A stretch of DNA of 64,000 nucleotides, from positions 1-64,000 of the forward strand of contig JAUYTN010000011.1 of assembly GCA_030695205.1 (NCBI GenBank), given 5' to 3'. The position numbers and the translations under genes are program-made. The DNA comes from Burkholderiaceae bacterium. Its GTDB lineage: Bacteria > Pseudomonadota > Gammaproteobacteria > Burkholderiales > Burkholderiaceae_C. Positions within the stretch are counted from its first letter, which is position 1. Each line of letters starts with the position of its first letter. The notes beneath the pieces are model-generated. The model was given only the letters and a program-made list of their open reading frames with translations. It did not search any database and had not been told where the DNA came from. Shown piece after piece: positions 57,739 to 64,000 of this stretch.

Positions 57739-58299
57739 TCAGCGGCCAGACTGGTAGATCAGGTCCGGGTCCGTGGTGGTTTCGGTGCGCAGCACCCGCA
57801 GGTCGGGGCTGAACACCACCGTGAAGATTTTGGCGTCGCTGCTGTTGGGTCCGTCCTGAAATCGCCAGTCGTAGTGGACTTCTCCCTTGGTCGGCCACTG
57901 GCTGATGGATTTGGGCTTACCCAGGCGGCGGCGCACGGTTTCCATGGGCATGCCGGGCGCGATGGTGGCTAGGTTGGCGGTGTTGAGCACCTGACGCAAG
58001 GCGGCCAGTTTGCCGTCGGGGCCTATGGCAATCATGTAGTTCTGGTGGCCTGCGGGCTGGCGGTTGTACTCCAACACCCGCACCCCAGCGGGCTCGTCCC
58101 ACACCGCCTCTGGCTCGCCGAAGCGCTGGCGCACATCGGCTTCGGTGGAGACGCCTTCTTCCAGCTCGGCAATGTGCTGCACGTCACAGCCGACCAGTGC
58201 CACGCCACCCAGTACCAGCACCATCAACCCACTGGCAGCGCGGCGCCACCAGGCCACAGAGTTGGAAGCTGACGGGTTGAAGCGGCGGTTGTTGTGCAT
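57739..58299 (-). CDS. BamE/SmpA-like lipoprotein
   Basis: 186 residues. A signal sequence ends in a lipobox (GVALVGC, C38), so the mature protein is lipid-anchored. Two SmpA/OmlA-like repeats are visible: GVSTEADVRQRFGEPEAVWDEPAG and GMPMETVRRRLGKPKSISQWP, each with the VRxRxGxP core. BamE-type proteins belong to the beta-barrel assembly machinery, but this double-repeat protein may instead be a paralog with an unknown job. It stands alone and divergent from the SulP gene. Confidence 0.75.
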   Translation of the reverse strand: MHNNRRFNPSASNSVAWWRRAASGLMVLVLGGVALVGCDVQHIAELEEGVSTEADVRQRFGEPEAVWDEPAGVRVLEYNRQPAGHQNYMIAIGPDGKLAALRQVLNTANLATIAPGMPMETVRRRLGKPKSISQWPTKGEVHYDWRFQDGPNSSDAKIFTVVFSPDLRVLRTETTTDPDLIYQSGR

Positions 58300-58437
58300 G
58301 GGCGGGATGGGGTCTGGATGGCGGTGGGATAGCATGGCAGCTGCGGCATGGGACCGGGGGCACAAGGGAAAACCCCAAGCCTTTGCTGTGTATTTGGGCC
58401 TGTGTTGTCAGCTCAAACGCTTGCAGCGGACGGTACC

Positions 58438-60093
58438 ATGCCGCCCATGTCTTTGCCCGCCCTGCCCCGCCTGGCCGCATTCAAACCCCGTTTGCTCAGC
58501 GACTTGCGCGGCTACACCAGCGAACGGCTGGTCAAGGACGTGGGGGCGGGAGCCACGGTGGGCATCGTGGCACTGCCACTGGCCATGGCCTTTGCCATCG
58601 CCAGCGGGCTCAATCCGGAAGCCGGGCTGTGGACGGCCATCATCGCGGGGTTTCTCATTTCGGCGCTGGGCGGCTCGTCGGTGCAGATTGGCGGGCCGGC
58701 GGGTGCGTTCATCGTCATTGTGTTTGGCATTGTGGAGCGCTACGGCGTGGCCAACCTGCTGATTGCCACGGCCAGCGCAGGTGTGTTGCTGTTTTTGCTG
58801 GGCCTGTTCCGGCTGGGCACGCTGGTGCGCTACGTGCCGGTGAGTGTGGTCATTGGCTTTACCAACGGCATTGCGGTGCTGGTGGGCCTGTCGCAGCTGC
58901 GCGATTGGCTGGGGCTGGACATTGCCAAAATGCCGGGCGATTTTTTCAGCCAGATCAAGGTCATCAGCCAGAACCTGGACAGCTTCAACCCCTACGCCTT
59001 TGGCCTGGGTGCGGTGTGCGTGCTCGGGCTGTTTGTGTGGCCCCGGCTCTTTGCGGTGGACTCCCAGTTTCGCAAACGCCTGCAGACCCTGGACACCATG
59101 AGCGCGCTGGACGCCACCTCGCGGGTGCCTGCGCCCGTCATTGCACTCGTCAGCCTGTCGCTGCTGGCCTGGGCACTCACGCTGCCGGTAGAGACCATCG
59201 GCACCCGCTTTGGCGGCATACCGCAGGGCGTACCCGCCTTTGTGCTGCCCGAATTCAGCTGGGAAACCGTCAAGCAACTCGTCACGCCCACCCTGACCAT
59301 TGCGCTGCTGGGGGCCATCGAGTCGCTGCTGTGCGCACGCGTGGCCGACCAGCTCAGCGACTTCCCCAAGCACGACCCCAACCAGGAGCTGATGGCGCAG
59401 GGCGTGGCCAACTGCGTGGTGCCGTTTTTTGGGGGTATGCCGGCCACAGGCACCATTGCGCGCACCGTGACCAACATCCGCTCGGGGGCCACCTCGCCGG
59501 TGGCGGGCATCGTGCATGCACTCACCTTGGCCGCTGTGGTGCTGCTGGCGGCCCCGCTGGCCACCCACATTCCGCTGGCGGTGCTGGCCGGTGTGCTGGT
59601 GTTTGTGGCCTGGAACATGGGGGAGTGGCGGGAGTTCGGGCGGCTGCGCCAGTTCTCCAGCCACTACCGGCTCATGCTGCTGTCCACTTTTTTTGTGACC
59701 ATCGTGTTTGATCTGACCGTGGCCGTGGAGCTGGGGCTGGTGCTGGCGGTGGTGCTGTTTGTGCGGCGCCAGAGCGACCTCTTCCGTGCCGAGCCCACGG
59801 CACACACGGCCGACAGCGTCACCATCACCCTGTACGGGGCACTCTTTTTTGGCGCAGTGTCCAAGGTGGATGCCCTGGTCGAGCAGGTGCGCACCCTGCC
59901 CCCGGGCGGGCGACTGGTGCTCGATGCGCGCATGCTCACCTCCCTGGACACGACTGGCCTCGACGCGCTGGAGCAACTGCTCAAGGCCCTCGACAAGCAG
60001 CAGGCCCACCTGTGCGTGACGGGTCTGCAGCCCCAGCCCCGCTCGCTGATGGAGCGCTCGGGGTTCATCGGGCACCTGCACTCTGTGGACTGA
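58438..60093 (+). CDS. SulP family anion transporter with STAS domain
   Basis: 551 residues. About 10-12 TM helices form the SulP core: LPLAMAFAIASGLNPEAGLWTAIIAGFLISALGGSSVQIGGPAGA near the start and LMAQGVANCVVPFFGGMPATGTIARTVTNIRSG in the middle are the family signatures. The C-terminal STAS domain (about 445-551) includes the LTSLDTTGLDALEQLL nucleotide-interacting-like loop. Bacterial SulP proteins move sulfate, bicarbonate or dicarboxylates; the substrate is not deducible. ATGs at 58438 and 58447 are both possible. Confidence 0.9.
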   Translation: MPPMSLPALPRLAAFKPRLLSDLRGYTSERLVKDVGAGATVGIVALPLAMAFAIASGLNPEAGLWTAIIAGFLISALGGSSVQIGGPAGAFIVIVFGIVERYGVANLLIATASAGVLLFLLGLFRLGTLVRYVPVSVVIGFTNGIAVLVGLSQLRDWLGLDIAKMPGDFFSQIKVISQNLDSFNPYAFGLGAVCVLGLFVWPRLFAVDSQFRKRLQTLDTMSALDATSRVPAPVIALVSLSLLAWALTLPVETIGTRFGGIPQGVPAFVLPEFSWETVKQLVTPTLTIALLGAIESLLCARVADQLSDFPKHDPNQELMAQGVANCVVPFFGGMPATGTIARTVTNIRSGATSPVAGIVHALTLAAVVLLAAPLATHIPLAVLAGVLVFVAWNMGEWREFGRLRQFSSHYRLMLLSTFFVTIVFDLTVAVELGLVLAVVLFVRRQSDLFRAEPTAHTADSVTITLYGALFFGAVSKVDALVEQVRTLPPGGRLVLDARMLTSLDTTGLDALEQLLKALDKQQAHLCVTGLQPQPRSLMERSGFIGHLHSVD

Positions 60094-60113
60094 AACGCCC
60101 CTTGGCCCGAGGG

Positions 60114-60143
60114 TTGGGTCGAATTCAGGCCCCGCCGTAAAAT
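60114..60143 (+). promoter_or_regulatory. Putative promoter of the DUF3460-scpA unit
   Basis: TTGGGT (60114-60119), 18-bp spacer, TAAAAT (60138-60143). The predicted start would be about 25 bases before the DUF3460 ATG. Confidence 0.5.
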
Positions 60144-60173
60144 CGCGTCTTTGTTTTGTCACGAGAACCCCTC

Positions 60174-60386
60174 ATGCCGTTCTTTGCACGCCCCCACTAC
60201 ACCTCGGACGCGACCGACTTCATCGAGTCGCTCAAGCAGGCCAACCCCAGCCTGGAGGCCAGCCAGCGCCAGGGCCGCGCCCTGTTGTGGGACAAAGCCA
60301 TAGACCGCACGGTGCGCCAGGACCTGGAGGCCGGCCAGGTGGCCCAAAAGCCCTACCCCTACCAGACCTCTCCCACCGAGCACTGA
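60174..60386 (+). CDS. DUF3460 family protein
   Basis: 70 residues, soluble and charged: MPFFARPHYTSDATDFIESL and the RALLWDKAIDR motif are typical of DUF3460, a short protein family of unknown function found in betaproteobacteria next to scpA. The start at 60174 is preferred over an upstream alternative at 60156. It is followed after 57 bases by scpA on the same strand. No catalytic residues are apparent. Confidence 0.82.
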   Translation: MPFFARPHYTSDATDFIESLKQANPSLEASQRQGRALLWDKAIDRTVRQDLEAGQVAQKPYPYQTSPTEH

Positions 60387-60443
60387 CCATCCCTTCGGGC
60401 GCGCCCAGTCGCCCGACGCTTGCACCAGGCACCGCTCCTCTCC

Positions 60444-61334
60444 ATGCCCCTTGGCCCGCAAGCCTTGCACTCCCACGCCCCCGCACCCACCCTGCTGCCC
60501 GACAGTGCCCCTGGGCAAACCCTGCATGCGGACGTACTGGTCCCAACCGTGGACCAGGTCGCGCTGGCGCGGCTGTACGGCGAACCGCTGTTTGCGCTGC
60601 CCACCGATCTGTACATCCCCCCCGATGCGCTGCAGGTGTTTCTGGAGGCCTTCGAAGGGCCGCTGGATTTGCTGCTGTACCTGATCCGCAAGCAAAACTT
60701 CAACATCCTCGACATCCCCATGGCCGCCGTCACCCGGCAGTACCTGAGCTATGTGGACGAAATCCGCAACGCCAACCTGGAGCTCGCCGCCGAGTACCTG
60801 CTGATGGCAGCGATGCTGATCGAGATCAAGTCGCGCATGCTGCTGCCACCCCGGCCCAAGGCCGATGGCGAGGAGGCCGAAGACCCCCGGGCCGAGTTGG
60901 TGCGCCGTTTGCTGGAGTACGAACACATGAAGTGGGCGGCGCTGCAACTCAACGACCTGCCACAGCAGGGCCGCGACGTGTGGCCCACCCAGGTGGCGCT
61001 GGAGCAGGCGCTCAACCCCCGCCTGCCCGATGTGTGTGCCGCTGACCTGCAGCAGGCCTGGGCCGACATCGTGCATCGGGCCAGGCTGGTGCAGCACCAC
61101 CACATCAGCCGCGAAGAACTGTCGGTGCGCGAACACATGAGCCTGGTGCTCAAGGCCCTGCAGGGGCGGCGCTTTGTCGAATTCGCCGACCTGTTCGACC
61201 CCACCCGTGGCGTGCCTGTGCTGGTGGTCACCTTCATAGCCATGCTGGAGCTGGCCAAGGAAACCCTGATCGAACTCACCCAGGCCGAGGCCTTTGCTCC
61301 CATTTACGTTCGGCTGGCCTACATCCCCAGCTAA
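60444..61334 (+). CDS. scpA: Segregation and condensation protein A
   Basis: 296 residues. The kleisin subunit of the bacterial SMC-ScpAB complex, which compacts and separates chromosomes. The N-terminal SMC-binding segment is FEGPLDLLLYLIRKQNFNILDIPMAAVTRQYL (about residues 71-102) and the C-terminal winged helix ends ELTQAEAFAPIYVRLAY. The first 60 or so residues are an extension beyond B. subtilis ScpA. The ATG at 60444 is used; a TTG eight codons upstream is also in frame. No scpB follows in this window. Confidence 0.93.
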   Translation: MPLGPQALHSHAPAPTLLPDSAPGQTLHADVLVPTVDQVALARLYGEPLFALPTDLYIPPDALQVFLEAFEGPLDLLLYLIRKQNFNILDIPMAAVTRQYLSYVDEIRNANLELAAEYLLMAAMLIEIKSRMLLPPRPKADGEEAEDPRAELVRRLLEYEHMKWAALQLNDLPQQGRDVWPTQVALEQALNPRLPDVCAADLQQAWADIVHRARLVQHHHISREELSVREHMSLVLKALQGRRFVEFADLFDPTRGVPVLVVTFIAMLELAKETLIELTQAEAFAPIYVRLAYIPS

Positions 61335-61392
61335 TTTGCAACAAAAAGCCATCTATCGCATGATGGTATTTAATAGTTTGCTCTTTTATTAG
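61333..61392 (-). repeat. Dispersed AT-rich repeat between scpA and nadB
   Basis: Plus-strand AAAAAGCCATCTATCGCATG and later TTTAATAGTTTGCTC match the reverse complement of the other copies. Its end abuts the AGGAAG ribosome site of nadB. Confidence 0.65.
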
Positions 61393-61401
61393 GAAGCAAC
61401 C

Positions 61402-62988
61402 GTGTCTTGTCATTCTTTTGATGTCGTCATCGTGGGCAGCGGCTTGGCCGGGTTGACTGCCGCCCTGCAACTCGCCCCCACCCACCGTGTGGCGGTGCTG
61501 ACCAAGCGCCGCCTCAACGATGGGGCCAGCGCGTGGGCCCAGGGCGGCATTGCCGCGGTAATGGACGCCAGCGACACCTTCGACAACCATGTGCAAGACA
61601 CCCTGGTGGCCGGTGCAGGCCTGTGCGACATGGAAGCCACCCAGATGGTGGTCGAGCACGCCCCTGAGGCCATCCGCTGGCTGCAGTCGCTGGGGGTGCC
61701 GTTTTCGATGGAGGGCGACGAGCTGCACCTGACACGCGAGGGTGGGCACAGCCACCGCCGCATCGTGCACGCCACCGATGCCACCGGCGCAGCCGTGCAA
61801 GACACCCTGATCGAGCGGGTGCGCCGGACACCCGGCATCACCCTGTTCGAGCACCACATGCTGGTCGATGTCATCACCGACCGCAAACTCAAGCAAGCAG
61901 GCAACCAGTGCCACGGGGTCTATGCGCTGGACGAAACCACGGGCGAGGTGATCACCTTCAGCGCCCCCCACACCATCCTGGCCACGGGCGGCGCGGGCAA
62001 GGTGTACCTGTACACCACCAACCCCGACACCGCCACCGGCGACGGCATTGCCGCGGCCTGGCGCGCCGGGTGCCGGGTGGCCAACATGGAGTTCATCCAG
62101 TTCCACCCCACCTGCCTGTACCACCCACACGCCAAGAGTTTTCTCATCACCGAAGCGGTGCGCGGCGAAGGCGGCCACCTGCTGCTGCCCCAGTCGGCAG
62201 GCGGCGGACGCTTCATGCCCCAGCACGACCCGCGCGAGGAGCTGGCACCGCGCGACGTGGTGGCCCGTGCCATCGACTTTGAAATGAAAAAGCACGGTGC
62301 CGAGTGCGTGTACCTGGACATCAGCCACAAAAGCCCCGCCTTCCTGGAGGCGCACTTTCCCAACATCAAGGCCCGCTGCCTAGAGCTGGGCATCGACATC
62401 ACCACCGACCCCATTCCCGTGGTGCCCGCCGCGCACTACACCTGCGGCGGCGTGGTGACCGACCTGCACGGGCGCACCGACCTGGCGGGCCTGTACGCCG
62501 TGGGCGAAACCACCTGCACCGGCCTGCACGGCGCCAACCGCCTGGCCAGCAACTCGCTGCTGGAGTGCATGGTGTTTGCCTCGGCCACGGTCAAGGCCAT
62601 TGCGGCCAGCCCTGCGCGCGAGCGCCCCACCTTGCCCGCCTGGGACGACAGCCGGGTGACCGACCCCGATGAAATGGTGGTCATCACCCACAACTGGCAC
62701 GAACTGCGCCGCTTCATGTGGGACTACGTGGGCATTGTGCGCACCACCAAGCGGCTGGAGCGCGCCGCCCACCGCATCACGCTGCTGCAGCGCGAGATTC
62801 ACGAGTTCTACGCCCAGTTCCAGGTCACCCGCGACCTGCTGGAGCTGCGCAACCTGGTGCAGGTGGCCGACCTCATCGTCATGTCGGCCCTGATGCGCCG
62901 CGAAAGCCGTGGCCTGCACTACAGCCGCGACTTCCCGCAGACCGATGCCGTGGGCAAGCCCACGGTGCTGGTGCCACCGCCGAGGTAA
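61402..62988 (+). CDS. nadB: L-aspartate oxidase
   Basis: 528 residues. Makes iminoaspartate in NAD synthesis. The FAD-binding motif VIVGSGLAGL is near residues 9-18, followed by AQGGIAAVMDASDTFDNHVQDT, the catalytic loop HSHRRIVHATDATG, HYTCGGVVTDLHGRTDLAGLYAVGE and the C-terminal helical domain ending RRESRGLHYSRDFP. The start codon is GTG (61402) with AGGAAG eight bases upstream. No nadA or nadC neighbour is in the window. Confidence 0.96.
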   Translation: MSCHSFDVVIVGSGLAGLTAALQLAPTHRVAVLTKRRLNDGASAWAQGGIAAVMDASDTFDNHVQDTLVAGAGLCDMEATQMVVEHAPEAIRWLQSLGVPFSMEGDELHLTREGGHSHRRIVHATDATGAAVQDTLIERVRRTPGITLFEHHMLVDVITDRKLKQAGNQCHGVYALDETTGEVITFSAPHTILATGGAGKVYLYTTNPDTATGDGIAAAWRAGCRVANMEFIQFHPTCLYHPHAKSFLITEAVRGEGGHLLLPQSAGGGRFMPQHDPREELAPRDVVARAIDFEMKKHGAECVYLDISHKSPAFLEAHFPNIKARCLELGIDITTDPIPVVPAAHYTCGGVVTDLHGRTDLAGLYAVGETTCTGLHGANRLASNSLLECMVFASATVKAIAASPARERPTLPAWDDSRVTDPDEMVVITHNWHELRRFMWDYVGIVRTTKRLERAAHRITLLQREIHEFYAQFQVTRDLLELRNLVQVADLIVMSALMRRESRGLHYSRDFPQTDAVGKPTVLVPPPR

Positions 62989-63005
62989 GTGGCAAACCCT
63001 GTCCG

Positions 63006-63035
63006 TTCAACCCATCGCTGGTTTGGACCTATACT
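63006..63035 (+). promoter_or_regulatory. Putative promoter of the thiC leader
   Basis: TTCAAC (63006-63011), 18-bp spacer, TATACT (63030-63035). The transcript would start just before the TPP aptamer. Confidence 0.5.
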
Positions 63036-63042
63036 TCGCCCC

Positions 63043-63138
63043 GCTCCGGGGTGCAACCTGCCAATGGTGGTGGTGTTGCTGAGATGGCCAGACCCAAACC
63101 CGTGAACTTGAATCGGTTCGTACCGACGTAAGAAGAGC
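63043..63138 (+). ncRNA. TPP riboswitch (THI element) upstream of thiC
   Basis: Conserved TPP-aptamer blocks are present in order: GGGGTGC (63048-63054), CTGAGATGG (63079-63087), ACCCGTGAACTTGAATCGG, and TACCGACGTAAGAAG before the closing stem. GCTC (63043-63046) can pair with GAGC (63135-63138) as P1. It senses thiamine pyrophosphate and controls thiC, the next gene. Confidence 0.93.
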
Positions 63139-63200
63139 TGACAGCCCAGGCACCCCGCGTGCCGCCTTTGCCCCCGGCGTTCGTGGGCTTGGGCGCTGTC

Positions 63201-63240
63201 CATCCTTTCGGAGCACCCCCTTGCCCACCCGAAAAGGATG
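63201..63240 (+). promoter_or_regulatory. Shine-Dalgarno-sequestering hairpin of the thiC riboswitch
   Basis: CATCCTTTCGG (63201-63211) pairs with CCGAAAAGGATG (63229-63240), with one bulged A. The AAGGA ribosome site (63234-63238) is inside the right arm, seven bases before the thiC ATG, and no T-tract follows. This suggests translational rather than terminator control. Confidence 0.75.
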
Positions 63241-63245
63241 CCCCG

Positions 63246-64000
63246 ATGAACGCCCCCGACGCCTTTGCCCAGCTGCTCAGCCTCACGCGTGAGCCTTTCC
63301 CTGCCTCCACCAAGGTGCACGAGCCCGGACGCCTGCACCCCCAACTGCAGGTACCCATGCGCGAGGTTCGGCTGACCAACGGGGGCACTGTGTGCCTGTA
63401 CGACACCAGCGGCCCCTACACCGACCCACACGCCGACATCGACGTGCGCCGTGGCCTGCCCAACCTGCGCGGCCCCTGGCTGGACCAGCGTGCAGACACA
63501 GAGGCCTACGGGGGCCGCGAAGCACTCGCCCTCGACGACGGCCACCGCCGCGATGGCAACGCCGCCGACCCCGAGGTGCAGCGCATTGCCGCATTGCGTG
63601 CAGAGGCTGCCGCCCTGCAGCGCCCGCCGCGCCGCGCCAGGGCAGGCGGCAATGTGACGCAGATGCACTATGCGCGCAAAGGCATCGTCACCCCCGAGAT
63701 GGAGTACGTGGCCATCCGCGAGAACGCCCGCGCCGATCAAGCCCAGAGCTGGGCCCAACAGTACCTGGCCGACCCCGAGCGCGCCCGCCGACTGCAAGGC
63801 AACCCCATGGGCGCGGTTTTGCCCCGCGTCATCACGCCCGAATTTGTGCGCGACGAGGTGGCCCGTGGCCGCGCCATCATCCCCGCCAACATCAATCACC
63901 CCGAGGTGGAGCCCATGGCCATCGGGCGCAACTTCCGGGTGAAGATCAACTCCAACATCGGAAACTCGGCCGTCACCTCCAGCATCGAAGAAGAGGTAGA
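63246..64000 (+). CDS. thiC: Phosphomethylpyrimidine synthase ThiC (partial, continues beyond the window)
   Basis: Only the first 251 residues are in the window and the frame is open to the edge. The product makes the HMP pyrimidine of thiamine from AIR by a radical-SAM mechanism; the CX2CX4C cluster motif lies outside. Recognised by TLQ-type N-terminal blocks: [80 protein letters not shown] and [29 protein letters not shown]. The N-terminal half has an Arg/Ala-rich segment near 120-138. It is controlled by the TPP riboswitch just upstream. The long open frame on the opposite strand is a shadow. Confidence 0.96.
   Translation, partial: MNAPDAFAQLLSLTREPFPASTKVHEPGRLHPQLQVPMREVRLTNGGTVCLYDTSGPYTDPHADIDVRRGLPNLRGPWLDQRADTEAYGGREALALDDGHRRDGNAADPEVQRIAALRAEAAALQRPPRRARAGGNVTQMHYARKGIVTPEMEYVAIRENARADQAQSWAQQYLADPERARRLQGNPMGAVLPRVITPEFVRDEVARGRAIIPANINHPEVEPMAIGRNFRVKINSNIGNSAVTSSIEEEV

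Noticed and set aside
58408..60162. A 584-codon minus-strand open frame opposite the SulP gene
   Set aside because: Shadow of a clear transporter; same Gln/His-rich shadow composition.

Overview
The window is a compact, GC-rich chromosomal segment. Gene families, gene order (DUF3579-argD-argF, DUF3460-scpA, a respiratory formate dehydrogenase with DUF3305/DUF3306) and protein character point to a betaproteobacterium of the order Burkholderiales, most likely Comamonadaceae. This is inferred from recognised families only; no search was run. There is no prophage, plasmid or CRISPR signature. The only mobile element seen is the 5' end of a group II intron at the left edge. A family of AT-rich short repeats is scattered between genes.

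Layout. 1-6.6 kb: group II intron end, DUF3579 gene, arginine genes argD-argF with a methyltransferase, then a Cpx-like two-component set (CpxP/Spy-like lipoprotein, regulator, kinase) on the minus strand. 6.7-9.3 kb: ferrous iron uptake feoA-feoB plus a small Cys-rich membrane protein, with Fur-like and FNR-like sites upstream. 9.4-12.6 kb: the tryptophan-to-anthranilate genes kynB-kynU-kynA. 12.7-27.5 kb: housekeeping and small metabolic genes (SRPBCC protein, gshA, hemerythrin, APT/ATPase, FMN hydroxyacid oxidase, DHH phosphoesterase, mscL, Nif3-like and pdxA, DUF3149, Sua5/YciO-like, site-2 protease, trpS, ParA, mtfA). 27.5-37 kb: DsbA-like protein, tRNA-Val and tRNA-Ser beside serS, ispH and its FKBP partner, radC, an Smr protein, a truncated hemoglobin, a large FtsX-type permease, upp.

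37-52 kb is a respiratory formate dehydrogenase island. The minus-strand operon (Tat-target small protein, catalytic alpha, Fe-S beta, lipoprotein, cytochrome b gamma, secreted Ala-rich protein) ends in a terminator and is followed by fdhD. Divergent to it are a sigma-54 activator response regulator and a membrane sensor kinase. Beyond these, and convergent with them, lie DUF3305, DUF3306, a 705-residue multi-cluster ferredoxin-like protein and a TorD-family chaperone. Together these supply the enzyme, its export and maturation factors, and probable regulation.

52-64 kb: apbC, a diguanylate cyclase, metG, a DUF1275 protein, a BamE-like lipoprotein, a SulP transporter, DUF3460-scpA, nadB, and a TPP riboswitch in front of thiC, which runs off the right end.

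Recurrent themes are oxygen-responsive (FNR/Anr-type) palindromes upstream of feo, the hemerythrin gene and the DUF3149 gene, and the repeat family. Two apparent in-frame relatives of this repeat sit inside argF and metG.
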